Positions 52,127 through 61,130 of a stretch of DNA of 64,000 nt are shown here, in pieces. The notes below the pieces were generated by a model. The model was not told the origin of the DNA. It did no database searches and worked only from the letters and a program-made list of their open reading frames with translations. Positions within the stretch are counted from its first letter, which is position 1; each line of letters starts with the position of its first letter. The position numbers and the translations under genes were made by a program. This stretch comes from Sandaracinaceae bacterium (lineage in GTDB: Bacteria > Myxococcota_A > Polyangia > Polyangiales > JADJQN01), in assembly GCA_016712745.1 (NCBI GenBank), contig JADJQN010000004.1, positions 434,001 to 498,000 on the forward strand, written 5' to 3'.

Positions 52127-53083
52127 ATGGAGCCTCAATTTCCGAAGATGCCGCCTCCGCCGACGAAGGCAGCCAAGCAGTTCGCACTGCGCTTCATTTC
52201 TGGCAAATACCAGGGAGGCGAGTTCCCACTGCCGCGCAATAAGGAGATTGTCGTGGGCCGGTCGAGTGAGCTCGACATGGTCCTCGTCGAGGACATGGTT
52301 TCGCGACGGCACGCGAAGATCACGGTCAGTCCGACGGAAATCTTCATTGAGGACTTGGGGTCGACCAACGGCACCTTCGTCAACGGCGAGAAGATCAAGC
52401 GCACGCGTTTAAACGAAGGCGATCGCGTTCTCATCGGCACGAGCATTATCAAGCTCGTTGCGGTCGAAGCGACATCCGCTCCCGACCCGGCGAAGGCTAA
52501 CCTCGAAGAGGTCGCGCAGGGTCGTCGTACCTCGCAAGTGCGCACCATGTCCGGTGCCATCGACGAGGTCCCGCTCCCCGATCTCTTACAGCTCTTCGGC
52601 ACGTCGAAGAAGAGCGGCGTCCTTGTCGTGCGCACCGAAGCCGATATCGGGCGCCTCTACCTCGATAAGGGGCGCCTCGTATACGCGAGCGTGAACGACA
52701 ATCTCGAAGTTGCGCCGATGAAGAGCGTGATCCGTATCCTTCAATGGGAGCACGGCACCTTCGACATGGATCCTCCGGAGGAACGTCAGTTCCCCCAAAC
52801 AATGGATATGTCTACTGAAGGCATTCTGATGGAGGCCTTCCGTCAGCTCGACGAGATCAAGCGCGTCTCGGCTGACATTCCCGATTTGCATGCGGCGATA
52901 TCGCTCGCGATGCCGCTCATCCCCGCCCTCAAAGATTTGTCGCCGGCTGAGCTCGACGTCGTGCAGCTCGTGTTCAACTACGGGCACATCGAAGCCGTGC
53001 TCAACAAAGCGCAGGCGAGCGACCTCGACACGATGACTGTCATCGCGAAGTTGCTGAAGTCCGGCTATTTCCGCCGCGAATAG
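52127..53083 (+). CDS. FHA-domain protein with DUF4388 (PatA-like) domain
   Basis: A 318-residue cytoplasmic signalling protein. The FHA domain (about 20-110) has VVGRSSELDMVLVEDMVSRR followed by HAKI, then EDLGSTNGTFVNGEKIK, with the residues that bind phosphothreonine. From about 140 to 260, SGAIDEVPLPDLLQLFGTSK and GVLVVRTEADIGRLYLDKGR are typical of DUF4388, common in myxobacteria. The C-terminal helical part is not recognised. It probably reads the output of a Ser/Thr kinase; none is adjacent. A TTG three bases earlier is the other possible start. Confidence 0.88.
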   Translation: MEPQFPKMPPPPTKAAKQFALRFISGKYQGGEFPLPRNKEIVVGRSSELDMVLVEDMVSRRHAKITVSPTEIFIEDLGSTNGTFVNGEKIKRTRLNEGDRVLIGTSIIKLVAVEATSAPDPAKANLEEVAQGRRTSQVRTMSGAIDEVPLPDLLQLFGTSKKSGVLVVRTEADIGRLYLDKGRLVYASVNDNLEVAPMKSVIRILQWEHGTFDMDPPEERQFPQTMDMSTEGILMEAFRQLDEIKRVSADIPDLHAAISLAMPLIPALKDLSPAELDVVQLVFNYGHIEAVLNKAQASDLDTMTVIAKLLKSGYFRRE

Positions 53084-53089
53084 CGCGCG

Positions 53090-53818
53090 CTAATGCTCTT
53101 CGGTCTTTTGCCAGTACTCGTGCGCGAGCGCTTCATTGGGCGCAACGTAGTGTCCTTCTCCGCGATACATCGCTGAAATCGATCCACATGCGGTCCGATG
53201 ACCCGCGTCGCAGGCTTTGCGCAACAATGCGATTCCACGAGAGATCAACGCCGGCTTCTCACCGGGCGGTGTCTGTAGCCAATCGGTCGAGTGAATAAGA
53301 TGCAGGCCCAGGCGCGCGCACGACTCTGAGTCGTTCAGCGCGCAGCCACGTTCATAGAATCGCACTTTGTACTCGTCAGGTACGTCGAGGGAAGCTGCAC
53401 GCAGGCACGCTGCGCCGTCGCCGCGGTTGCACGCTGCGCTTTCGTCGGCGGAAAGGCTATCGGCGCGCAGTCGCTGAAACGGCTCATAGAAACGCGGCCC
53501 CGCGATCAACAGAGAGACTCCTGCAAGCAGCAAGACACTCAGCACAACGACGAGCGCTACTGGCCAGCGCGATCTCGGGTTCAGCCAGAGGATACAGATC
53601 AAGATGATCGCGACCGGCAGCACGTACACCACAGTCGGCGGAGTCGGAAGACGAACCAGCGCTCCATCGTTGTGAATATGGTCAGGCGCCGTCGCCCAGA
53701 ACGCCGACAGTGCCGCTATCACCCCCAACACCACCGTGGCAATCGCCACGGTCCATCCGCAACCCACACCAACCGGCGGGCGTCCATCATCGAGAGTCGA
53801 AGGCTCGTTGTCGGTCAA
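53090..53818 (-). CDS. Membrane protein with Sel1-like repeats
   Basis: A 242-residue protein with three hydrophobic segments (about 23-45, 62-80, 86-107) and a C-terminal domain of Sel1-like repeats with Cys/Ala/Gly motifs: CNRGDGAACLRAASLD, CALNDSESCARLGLHL and CDAGHRTACGSISAMYRGEG. Such repeats bind proteins in stress and secretion pathways. Start is TTG at 53818, six bases after the J-domain gene stop. Last gene of the rng-pilZ-dnaJ-like run. Confidence 0.78.
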   Translation of the reverse strand: MTDNEPSTLDDGRPPVGVGCGWTVAIATVVLGVIAALSAFWATAPDHIHNDGALVRLPTPPTVVYVLPVAIILICILWLNPRSRWPVALVVVLSVLLLAGVSLLIAGPRFYEPFQRLRADSLSADESAACNRGDGAACLRAASLDVPDEYKVRFYERGCALNDSESCARLGLHLIHSTDWLQTPPGEKPALISRGIALLRKACDAGHRTACGSISAMYRGEGHYVAPNEALAHEYWQKTEEH

Positions 53819-53823
53819 ACGTT

Positions 53824-54267
53824 TTACTTCGCTCCGAAGTGTTCCAGCAGAGCGCGGTAAGCGCGCGTGAGCGATTGCGCAAGCTCAGTCGCGGCTTTGT
53901 GACGGGTGGGATCCCCGGCGTGCTTGTCGGGATGGTACTTGCGCATCATGTCGCGATAGGCGCGGCGCACATCGTCGAGTGGCGCGCCGACCGGCAGCTC
54001 GAGATTCATGTAGTACTGCGCGAGTTGCTGCTCTTGCGGCGTGCGCGAGTCTTTAGGTTTTTGCGCGATGTCCACATCGAGCACCGGCTCGGGCTCACCC
54101 GGTTTGCGCGCGGCGCGCTCGCGACGACGGCGAAGAATTTCTTCTTCGAGCTCGGCGTCGCTCATTTCGTCGCTCGGCTTGGTGCTGCGTACGAGCTCGC
54201 CTGTCTTCTCGGTAAGGGCGAGAAGCTGGGCGCGTGCCAAACGCTGTAGCCGCGATAGGACGCTCAC
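53824..54267 (-). CDS. J-domain (DnaJ-like) protein
   Basis: A 147-residue protein whose C-terminal 70 residues form a J domain with VRRAYRDMMRKYHPDKHAGD, including the HPD motif needed to stimulate DnaK. The N-terminal half is helical and charged (ELEEEILRRRRERAARKPGE). It has no Gly/Phe or zinc-finger part, so it is a class III co-chaperone. Start is GTG at 54267, three bases after the PilZ gene. Confidence 0.88.
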   Translation of the reverse strand: MSVLSRLQRLARAQLLALTEKTGELVRSTKPSDEMSDAELEEEILRRRRERAARKPGEPEPVLDVDIAQKPKDSRTPQEQQLAQYYMNLELPVGAPLDDVRRAYRDMMRKYHPDKHAGDPTRHKAATELAQSLTRAYRALLEHFGAK

Positions 54268-54270
54268 GGC

Positions 54271-54606
54271 TCAGTCCGCAGACGGCGTCTGAGGCTTGTG
54301 TACCAAGAGCTTCTCCAAAAGCTTCTCGGAGTATCCGGTGAGCTCGGTGAAAACGACGCCCATACCGGGCGGGTCATTTTCAACGCGGACGACTTCGCCC
54401 ACGCCTTCGATGGTCTCGATGTCATCCATGATGACCGTGAAGCGCAAGTTGACGCGCGTTCCGATCGGCAAGGGCTGCTTCGATTTCACGAAGACTCCGG
54501 TGCGCGAGATGTTGGTTACGTACTCGTGCACGAAGGCATCGAACGACTCGAACTCTTTGTTGATCGTGAGTCGCTCGTTACGTCGCTTCTTGTCGTCTTC
54601 GGTCAT
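54271..54606 (-). CDS. PilZ-domain protein
   Basis: A 111-residue protein with the cyclic di-GMP signature in two parts: RRNERL (RxxxR-like) near the N terminus and TNISRTGVFVKSKQPLPIGT (D/NxSxxG). Strands RVNLRFTVIMDDIETIEGVG and VVRVENDPPGMGVVF complete the barrel. It matches the myxobacterial PilZ subgroup with FxxLxxYSEKLLEKLL at the end. Start at 54606 has GGGGGA four bases upstream. Confidence 0.9.
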   Translation of the reverse strand: MTEDDKKRRNERLTINKEFESFDAFVHEYVTNISRTGVFVKSKQPLPIGTRVNLRFTVIMDDIETIEGVGEVVRVENDPPGMGVVFTELTGYSEKLLEKLLVHKPQTPSAD

Positions 54607-54629
54607 CGCGTCCCCCGTACAATTTGAAA

Positions 54630-56159
54630 TCACGCACCCGCGAGGTCGAACTGTTCGAGATGATAATCCTTACGCGGCTGCACGACGATCTGTCGTGTGA
54701 AGCGCGATGATGCCTCTTCGAGCGCATGGCGTTCTTCACGTTGAAGCATGTCGCAAATGGCCGGATGAGCGTTGACGACAATCTTGTAGCCGGGAAGGTG
54801 ATCCTTCTCGCGCTTCATCTGTCGCAGAATCTCATGGCAAATCGTGGTCTTGCTCTGCAGGTGCCCTGTGCCGTCGCAGAAGAAACACGGCTCGTTGAGC
54901 GTGCGGCCTAACGATTCGCGGGTGCGCTTGCGCGTCATCTCGACGAGACCAAGTTCGCTGATACGAACCGCAGTGGTCTTAGCTTTGTCGGCCTTCAAGA
55001 CATCGAGCAGCGCCTTGTAGACCTTCTCGCGATGGCCCGCGCGTTCCATGTCGATGAAGTCGAGCACGATCAGTCCGCCGATATTGCGGAAGCGTAACTG
55101 GTAGGCGATTTCTTTTACGGCTTCGAGGTTGGTCTGGAAGATGGTCTCCTCCACGTCCTTGCCCTTGCCCGTGAAACGGCCGGTGTTCACATCGATGGCG
55201 CTCAATGCTTCCGCTTGATCGATGATGAGGTAACCACCCGAGGGAAGCGGAACCTTGCGCGAGAGTGCGCGCGAGATTTCGTCTTCGATGCCGTACTCGT
55301 CAAAAATGGGATCTTGCCCGGTGTAGAGCTCGATATCGCCAGCGCGTTCCGGCATGAAATCCTCGATGAATTTCATCAAGCGCTCATGCTCGAGTGGCGT
55401 GTCGATGACGAGCTTCTGGATGTCCTCGGTGAACATGTCGCGCGCGGCACGCAGAATGATGTCGAGATCATCGTAGAGAAGAGCTGGCGCACGCGAGGTC
55501 TTCTCGCGCTTCTTCATTGTCTCGTTCCACGCCTTCACCAGGTAACCAACGTCAGCCTTGAGCTGCTTCTTGGTGAGACCGGCGGCGACGGTACGAACAA
55601 TCAAACCACCGGTCGGCGGTTTGAACGCTTCGATTGTTTCGCGAAGACGCTTGCGCTCTTTGTCGTTGCCGATGCGCTTGCTGATGCCGACATGCTCGAC
55701 GGTCGGCATATAAACAACGTAGCGACCCGGCAACGAGATGTGGCTGGTGACGCGAGCACCCTTGGTACTGATCGGGCCCTTGGAGACCTGCACGATGATG
55801 TGCTGGCCTTCTTTGAGCACGTCGCGGATGGGGGTCTTGCGGGAGATGCGCTTTGACTTGGAGCCGCGCTCCTCGTCCACCGAATCGTCGTCGTCATCTA
55901 CGTTCGCAGCCATCTCGTCGAAATCTTCTTCGCGTACGACGTCTTCCACATGAAGGAAGGCCGCACGATCGAGTCCGATGTCGACGAACGCTGCCTGCAT
56001 GCCCGGAAGCACGCGCGTGACCTTACCCAGGTAGATGTTTCCTACCGGGCTGCGATCTCGTGTTCGTTCGACGTAAAGCTCTGAAAGGATGCCGTTTTCG
56101 ATCAGAGCTACGCGGGTTTCGCCTATATCAACATTGATGACGAGGGAGTTCTGGCCCAT
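54630..56159 (-). CDS. rng: Ribonuclease G/E family
   Basis: Endoribonuclease for 16S rRNA and mRNA processing. The 509-residue product opens with SLVINVDIGETRVALIENG, then an S1 domain (about 35-130) with GNIYLGKVTRVLPGMQAAFV. Catalytic Asp residues lie in ALSAIDVNTGRFTGKG and IVLDFIDMERAGHREKVYKA. The CFFCDGTG (CxxC) zinc link matches RNase E. The length and lack of a long C-terminal scaffold fit RNase G. Start at 56159 follows AAAGGA. Confidence 0.95.
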   Translation of the reverse strand: MGQNSLVINVDIGETRVALIENGILSELYVERTRDRSPVGNIYLGKVTRVLPGMQAAFVDIGLDRAAFLHVEDVVREEDFDEMAANVDDDDDSVDEERGSKSKRISRKTPIRDVLKEGQHIIVQVSKGPISTKGARVTSHISLPGRYVVYMPTVEHVGISKRIGNDKERKRLRETIEAFKPPTGGLIVRTVAAGLTKKQLKADVGYLVKAWNETMKKREKTSRAPALLYDDLDIILRAARDMFTEDIQKLVIDTPLEHERLMKFIEDFMPERAGDIELYTGQDPIFDEYGIEDEISRALSRKVPLPSGGYLIIDQAEALSAIDVNTGRFTGKGKDVEETIFQTNLEAVKEIAYQLRFRNIGGLIVLDFIDMERAGHREKVYKALLDVLKADKAKTTAVRISELGLVEMTRKRTRESLGRTLNEPCFFCDGTGHLQSKTTICHEILRQMKREKDHLPGYKIVVNAHPAICDMLQREERHALEEASSRFTRQIVVQPRKDYHLEQFDLAGA

Positions 56160-56371
56160 TCGTCCTTTGAAAGTTTTGTAGCCACGTTCGCGGCAATGCC
56201 GCGGCACGAGGGAAGAGGGTTAAGAGTGAGAGCCGTGCCCAGCGATGCTGAATCACGACCCGAAACCTTCGGTTCCCAAAATGGGAAACCTGAGGCCCGA
56301 ACGTAGCCCGGGCGTGACACGCACGCAACGACATAGCGTGGCCGCGACGTCAACACGCTGATATCTATGCA

Positions 56372-57436
56372 CTATTTGCGCTGACGGGTACGAGCTCCGC
56401 GCTCGTGGTCCAAGAGCCATTGCTTGCGCCAAAAACCCCCACCGTACCCGCCAAGCTGGCCACCTTCGCGCACGACGCGATGGCAGGGGATCAGGATGCT
56501 CACTCGGTTCATGGCATTGGCGTTGCCCACAGCGCGCATCGCGCCGGGGCTGCCGAGCTTCGCCGCGAGGACGCTGTAACTCGTGGTCTTGCCGTAAGGG
56601 ATTCGCTGACGCTCCTTCCAGACGCGCTGCTGGAAGGGGGAGCCCGGCGAGACGACGGCGACGGAGAAGCTGCGCCGCTTGCCGGAGAAATATTCGAAAA
56701 GCTCGCGCTCGAGCGTTGCCAGCTGTTTGTTCGAGCCTGGAACGATCGGAGCCTTGAAACGCCGTTGAACTGTCTTTAGCTGCTTCTCGAGCATTTTACG
56801 ATCGGTGTACTCCAAAAGGCACACGCCCTCTTCGGTTGCGCCGGCAAGCAAGCGTCCAACGGGCGTGTTGATGAGCTTCGACACGATGCGCACTTGATTG
56901 CGCGCGCGACCCGGAGGCTTGCCAAACGTGCTGGCAAACGCGTCGCGAAACCCGCTCAACGATTCGTAGCCGCCGTCGATCGCTGCGTCGTCGATTTTCG
57001 TGCCGCGATTCAGCTGTGCAAGAGATTGCGATAGTCGCTGCGAACGCGCGAACTGCGCGAACGTCATTCCAAAGTTGCGTTGAAAGTAGCGGCGTGCGCG
57101 CGCTTCATCGATACTGAGATCCCGCAGATGCTTCGCTGTGATGCGTGTCGTGGACCCCTCGGCGAGCCGAAGCAGCTGTGTTGCCCACGCCGGCGTGGCT
57201 TCTTCAGCGCTCGCCATAGGCCTGCATCGTTTGCACGCTCGGTAGCCGGTGAAGAGCGCTTCTTTGGGCGTGAAGAAGAACTCGACGTTTTCGGGCTTAG
57301 GCTTTCGTGCGGGGCAGGAGGGTCGGCAGAAGATCTGCGTAGTCTTTACGCCCGTCCAAAATATTCCGTCATATGCAGGGTCTGCATTCATGAAGGCGCG
57401 CATCATTTCCCGGGCTGCGGGCTTTTTCGACGTCAT
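56372..57436 (-). CDS. ada: Ada-type regulator and O6-methylguanine-DNA methyltransferase
   Basis: Repair protein and transcription activator. The N-terminal zinc domain has FCRPSCPARKPKPENVEFFF and ACKRC with the Cys ligands, one of which accepts methyl from phosphotriesters. An AraC-type HTH follows (about 90-180). The C-terminal methyltransferase has YGKTTSYSVLAAKLGSPGAM and the active-site ILIPCHRVVREGG. Length is 354 residues from ATG 57436. The gene starts 212 bases upstream of rng on the same strand. Confidence 0.94.
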   Translation of the reverse strand: MTSKKPAAREMMRAFMNADPAYDGIFWTGVKTTQIFCRPSCPARKPKPENVEFFFTPKEALFTGYRACKRCRPMASAEEATPAWATQLLRLAEGSTTRITAKHLRDLSIDEARARRYFQRNFGMTFAQFARSQRLSQSLAQLNRGTKIDDAAIDGGYESLSGFRDAFASTFGKPPGRARNQVRIVSKLINTPVGRLLAGATEEGVCLLEYTDRKMLEKQLKTVQRRFKAPIVPGSNKQLATLERELFEYFSGKRRSFSVAVVSPGSPFQQRVWKERQRIPYGKTTSYSVLAAKLGSPGAMRAVGNANAMNRVSILIPCHRVVREGGQLGGYGGGFWRKQWLLDHERGARTRQRK

Positions 57437-57580
57437 TGCTAGGCTCGTCACGAGGGCACTATGAAGAGGTCGTTACCACCCCCGCCACCGAAAATCTGAC
57501 ATCGATATTTTGCGATTATTCTCCGGGTCTGGTCTGTAAGATGTTTGCACCTAGGTATGGCCCACCACAGGGGGATTCTT

Positions 57581-58855
57581 ATGCAGCGGTCGAGTTTGGT
57601 AAATTGCTTGGCTTTGATTCTAAGTACGGTCGGATGCTCCAGCGCGGCGCCCGACGACAACGAGAATGATGCGGGGCTATTTGATTCGGGCGGTCTCGAT
57701 TTAGGCGAAACGTTCGACGCAGGACCGTTCGATGCCGAGCTCGAAGACGTTCCTGTCATTCGCGATGGCGGCTCAGTCACGGACCTCGGCGACGAATCGC
57801 AACCGCTCGACGTAGACGATCTCATCTACGCTATGTCGCTCAAGTACTGCCACGAGCTCTTCATGTGCCCGACGACGATGGACTCCGATACGGAGCGCAT
57901 GGTCAAACTTCAGCAGAGCGATGAAGTACAGTGCGTGCGCGGTTATGTACGCTTGCTGTCGAGCTATTCTCGTTTGCAGGAGAACGTCGCGCGCGTGCAC
58001 GCCGGCACACTTGCCTTCGACGGACTCGCGGCGCATGCCTGCCTCGGAATAACGGATTGCGAGCGGTTTGATCTCGACGGCGTCGGCTCGCACGGTCCGT
58101 GCGATACAATGTTCGATGGCATGGTCGCCGTAGGAGACACGTGTGAGACGAGCGACGACTGCGCCGGCATCGATACCTACTGCGCGATCGCGGATGGCAC
58201 CTGCGCTGGCACCTGCCAACCCACCGTGGCAGCTGGGGGGGAGTGTCGCGAAGGTCGAGATTGCGCGACCGATGGCGCGACACGGCTCGTCGCTTGCGAC
58301 CAGAGTGGGTCGACATCCGCTTGCAAAGCTTTCGAGTACGGAACGGCGGCGCCATCCGAGGGCGTGACCTGCGGCATGACGTCGAATGAGACGACGATCA
58401 CCCACACCAATTGCCCAGCCGGGTTTTACTGTGACTCGCCAACCTGGACCTCGGCCGGCGTGTGTCGGATGCAACTCGGCGAAGGCTCTTCGTGCGCACG
58501 AACGCACGTTTGCAGCGCGAGCTACGTATGCTCGCGCGGTGAATCGCCGGTCTGCGCGCAGCCCACGCCGCTCGCTCAGTTCATTGGCGAGGTTTGCAGC
58601 GACGCTGACGGACCGCTTTGCGACAATTGGCGCAATCTCGGGTGCGTGCGCGGACATTGTGTCGCGCTGGGCGACGGCACTCTTGGTTCCGAGTGCAACT
58701 ATCGCAGCTTCTGCAACGCTGGCCTTCACTGCGACGAGACCGACCACTGCGCGCCGCAGCGCGCCGGTGGCGAGAGCTGTAACGGGCCGGGGGATTGCTT
58801 GTCCGGGCTTTGCAACGAGCCCGCGCTGACGTGCGCACCAGTCCCGGCGTGCTGA
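57581..58855 (+). CDS. Cys-rich lipoprotein
   Basis: A 424-residue predicted lipoprotein with lipobox STVGC (Cys19), an Asp/Gly-rich linker (about 25-75), a helical domain (about 80-180) and about 240 residues of Cys-rich repeats, such as CETSDDCAGIDTYC and CDSPTWTSAGVCR. The repeats resemble the Dickkopf/EGF-like patterns common in Polyangia surface proteins. GGGGGA lies five bases before ATG 57581. Function unknown. Confidence 0.78.
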   Translation: MQRSSLVNCLALILSTVGCSSAAPDDNENDAGLFDSGGLDLGETFDAGPFDAELEDVPVIRDGGSVTDLGDESQPLDVDDLIYAMSLKYCHELFMCPTTMDSDTERMVKLQQSDEVQCVRGYVRLLSSYSRLQENVARVHAGTLAFDGLAAHACLGITDCERFDLDGVGSHGPCDTMFDGMVAVGDTCETSDDCAGIDTYCAIADGTCAGTCQPTVAAGGECREGRDCATDGATRLVACDQSGSTSACKAFEYGTAAPSEGVTCGMTSNETTITHTNCPAGFYCDSPTWTSAGVCRMQLGEGSSCARTHVCSASYVCSRGESPVCAQPTPLAQFIGEVCSDADGPLCDNWRNLGCVRGHCVALGDGTLGSECNYRSFCNAGLHCDETDHCAPQRAGGESCNGPGDCLSGLCNEPALTCAPVPAC

Positions 58856-58918
58856 CGTTCGGTCGCTCGCACAACTTTAATCCAAACCAAGCTAAACATA
58901 ACGCTAAGCTCCCGGCGC

Positions 58919-59137
58919 ATGAGAATGTTGCAGGGAGCTATCGTCGCAGTGGCGACTTCTTTGTGTGGAGTTGCGGAGAGCGCCTGCGCCACGGCTGCAT
59001 CTCCTCAACAGATGACTTGTCTCGATCAATGCCGCCGTGGCAATGACATCTGCATGCTAAACGCATCAAGCTCGGATGCGATTCAGCGCTGCGATGAGGA
59101 CTCCGACGCGTGCGTCGCCGCCTGTCCGCTTTACTAG
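58919..59137 (+). CDS. Small exported Cys-rich protein
   Basis: A 72-residue protein with a signal peptide (AIVAVATSLCGVAESACA) and a mature part with four regularly spaced cysteines: MTCLDQCRRGNDICMLNASS and CDEDSDACVAACPLY. The spacing suggests two helix-hairpin disulphides. It is followed by an overlapping lipoprotein gene. Unrecognised family. Confidence 0.62.
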   Translation: MRMLQGAIVAVATSLCGVAESACATAASPQQMTCLDQCRRGNDICMLNASSSDAIQRCDEDSDACVAACPLY

Positions 59138-59694
59138 CACTGGGGCTCTGCTCGTGTGTGCACGCCTATGCGATGCCGCGCAGTGATGAGCCGCATGCCA
59201 TCGTGAAGCTGCGCATGGTTTACCACGTGCAGGAAGGGCCGCAGCGCACGCAGTTCGCCTCGCTCAATGATCTTGCTGTGCCCGTCGCGATGCCCAGCGC
59301 CATGATCGATTCAAGCGTGACTCCGCTCTTGGTGCGACTTGAGCATACGCACTGGGTCGTCGGCGCGTCGTACTTCCACACCGAGCAGAGGCAGGTGCAG
59401 GAGACCTATTACGAGAACGAAACCTACTCGTGTTCAGAGTACAACTACACTACTCACCGCACCGAGATGCGCACGTGCACGCGCTCGGTTGCGCGAACTC
59501 GTACGGTGACGCGGACCGTCACGGTGACGGACGGGGCGTGCAACGCCGAAGCGGTTCATACCCCCGGCCTGAATGACATCTATTTGCTTCAGTTCAGCTA
59601 CTTCGGATCGGGGCATTGCGAGTTGTCGTGCTACCGCCAGATCCCGGGCATGAACGACACCTTTAGCCTTTTACCCTGTTCTCAGACTCAATAA
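59110..59694 (+). CDS. Predicted lipoprotein with Tyr/Thr-rich region
   Basis: A 194-residue predicted lipoprotein: signal LSALLALGLCSC with a fair lipobox at Cys16. The middle has QETYYENETYSCSEYNYTTH, then a repetitive run RTRTVTRTVTVTD, and the end has four cysteines (CELSCYR, LLPC). Start is GTG at 59110, inside the previous gene by 28 bases. Family not recognised. Confidence 0.65.
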   Translation: MRRRLSALLALGLCSCVHAYAMPRSDEPHAIVKLRMVYHVQEGPQRTQFASLNDLAVPVAMPSAMIDSSVTPLLVRLEHTHWVVGASYFHTEQRQVQETYYENETYSCSEYNYTTHRTEMRTCTRSVARTRTVTRTVTVTDGACNAEAVHTPGLNDIYLLQFSYFGSGHCELSCYRQIPGMNDTFSLLPCSQTQ

Positions 59695-59759
59695 CGTGAA
59701 AGTCGTGCGCCCCTATCGCTGCTTGCGCGCGCGCCCGAGTTTCAGCACCGTATGGGTGG

Positions 59760-60554
59760 ATGGATAGACTGATATTCGGAACCGGGCCGGTGCGCCTTGG
59801 CGCGGACGGTGTGAAAACGCGCTCGGGCTTGCGCACCTACTTGAGCAAGGTGCTCGGCGTCCAGGTGCGCATCGTGGCTGCGGCCTCCTACACGGACTTG
59901 CTTGATCAGGTTTCGCGCAAAGAAGTTCACCTTGCCTGGGCGTCGCCCGCTCTGGCGGTGCGCGCATGCGACGAGCTCGCGGCAGCCCCACTCGCGAGCG
60001 CCGTTCGTGCACCTGGGGCGCAGTTCTACGGAACGCTTTTTGTGCGCGATGGATCCGCAATTTGCACACCAGGCGATCTGCGCGGCAAGAAGATCGCTTG
60101 GGTCGACAAAGACTCTTGCTCTGGTTATCTCTTTCCACGCATCGCGCTGAAAGCGCAGGGGTTCGAGTTGTCGACCTTCTTCGCCGACGAACGGGTGCTG
60201 GGCAGTCATGATGCGGTGAGCAGGGCTGTCGCCTCGGGCGATGCAGACGTTGGAGCAACGTATCTGAATCGCGACGACAGCAAGAGCGACGACGCTGCCG
60301 TTCAAGCGGGCTGGAGCGATGTCGCGACGCAGCCGATGCGCTCAGTACTGCTCACCGACTCCATTCCGAGTGACATGGTGGTAGCGAGCCGCGAGCTCGA
60401 CGCTGCATGGCGGGCGAAGATCTTGCGCGTACTTACGTCCATGCATACGGAGTCCGACGTAGCCGAACATATGCGTCATCTCTTCGGAGCGTATCGTTTC
60501 GAAGCGGCCGATCTCTCGCGCTATGACATCGTTCGCGACGCGCTCAAGACTTAA
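59760..60554 (+). CDS. PhnD/SsuA-like substrate-binding protein without signal peptide
   Basis: A 264-residue protein of the periplasmic-binding type II fold as in phosphate/phosphonate (PhnD) binding proteins. It has VAAASYTDLLDQVSRKEVHL followed by AWASP, LRGKKIAWVDKDSCSGYLFP, SHDAVSRAVASGDADVGATY and SVLLTDSIPSDMVVAS. There is no signal peptide and no permease or ATPase gene nearby, so it is either cytoplasmic or mis-started; no upstream start gives a signal. It may act as a cytoplasmic sensor. Converges with carD. Confidence 0.8.
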   Translation: MDRLIFGTGPVRLGADGVKTRSGLRTYLSKVLGVQVRIVAAASYTDLLDQVSRKEVHLAWASPALAVRACDELAAAPLASAVRAPGAQFYGTLFVRDGSAICTPGDLRGKKIAWVDKDSCSGYLFPRIALKAQGFELSTFFADERVLGSHDAVSRAVASGDADVGATYLNRDDSKSDDAAVQAGWSDVATQPMRSVLLTDSIPSDMVVASRELDAAWRAKILRVLTSMHTESDVAEHMRHLFGAYRFEAADLSRYDIVRDALKT

Positions 60555-60560
60555 ACATCA

Positions 60561-60588
60561 AAGCGCGCGCAGTTAGGTGCGCGCGCTT
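60561..60588. terminator. Hairpin between convergent genes
   Basis: A perfect 10-bp inverted repeat AAGCGCGCGC/GCGCGCGCTT with an eight-base loop lies six bases after the PhnD-like gene and 23 bases after the carD stop on the other strand. T-rich bases follow on the minus strand only (TTTGATGTTT), so it likely terminates carD, perhaps both. Confidence 0.65.
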
Positions 60589-60611
60589 CGAGTGTGTGCG
60601 AGAGCCGAAAA

Positions 60612-61130
60612 TCAGTTCGCGAAAATCTTTTCGATTTCGGCGAGGACCTTCTCTTCGGTCTTCTTGCGCGTGACGGCGACTTCGGCGACGAGGAGGCTAC
60701 GTGCCTTCTCGAGCATGTTGCGCTCGCTAAACGAAAGGCTCTTTTCCGCCTTTAGGCGGTAGAGGTCGCGCATGACTTCAGCGACATCGAAAAGGCTTCC
60801 GCTGTTGATCTTCTCCATGAACGCGCGGTAACGGCGGTTCCAGGTCTGATTGTCGAAGGCGATCGTCTTCTCTTTGAGAATCGAGAAGATTTCGCGAACT
60901 TCGGACTCGTTGATGGGAGCGCGAAGACCCACAGTGGCGGCCTTGGCGACCGGAACCATGACCTTGTCGATCTTGCCCGACTTATCGGCCGCAAGAAGCT
61001 TCAACTCGTAGAACTTCTGACGAGTCCCGCTGATGTCGAGCTCTTTGATGGAGACAACCTCAGTCACGCCTTTGGGCGGATAAACGGCCTTGTCTCCAAC
61101 CTTGAAAAGCTTTTCAGCGCGCGCCTGCAT
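60612..61130 (-). CDS. CarD/CdnL-family transcription regulator
   Basis: A 172-residue CarD/CdnL protein that stabilises RNA polymerase open complexes at rRNA and other promoters. The N-terminal RNA polymerase-interacting domain (about 5-70) has LFKVGDKAVYPPKGVTEVVS. The helical C-terminal domain includes NRRYRAFMEKINSGSLFDVA and LSFSERNMLEKARSLLVAEV. The Myxococcus CarD extras (acidic and AT-hook HMGA-like tail) are absent, so it is the CdnL type. GGAGG lies five bases before the ATG. A 355-base gap separates it from the next gene. Confidence 0.93.
   Translation of the reverse strand: MQARAEKLFKVGDKAVYPPKGVTEVVSIKELDISGTRQKFYELKLLAADKSGKIDKVMVPVAKAATVGLRAPINESEVREIFSILKEKTIAFDNQTWNRRYRAFMEKINSGSLFDVAEVMRDLYRLKAEKSLSFSERNMLEKARSLLVAEVAVTRKKTEEKVLAEIEKIFAN

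Noticed and set aside
56160..56371. Small frames between ada and rng
   Set aside because: Short, unsupported by start signals or motifs; treated as non-coding leader of rng.
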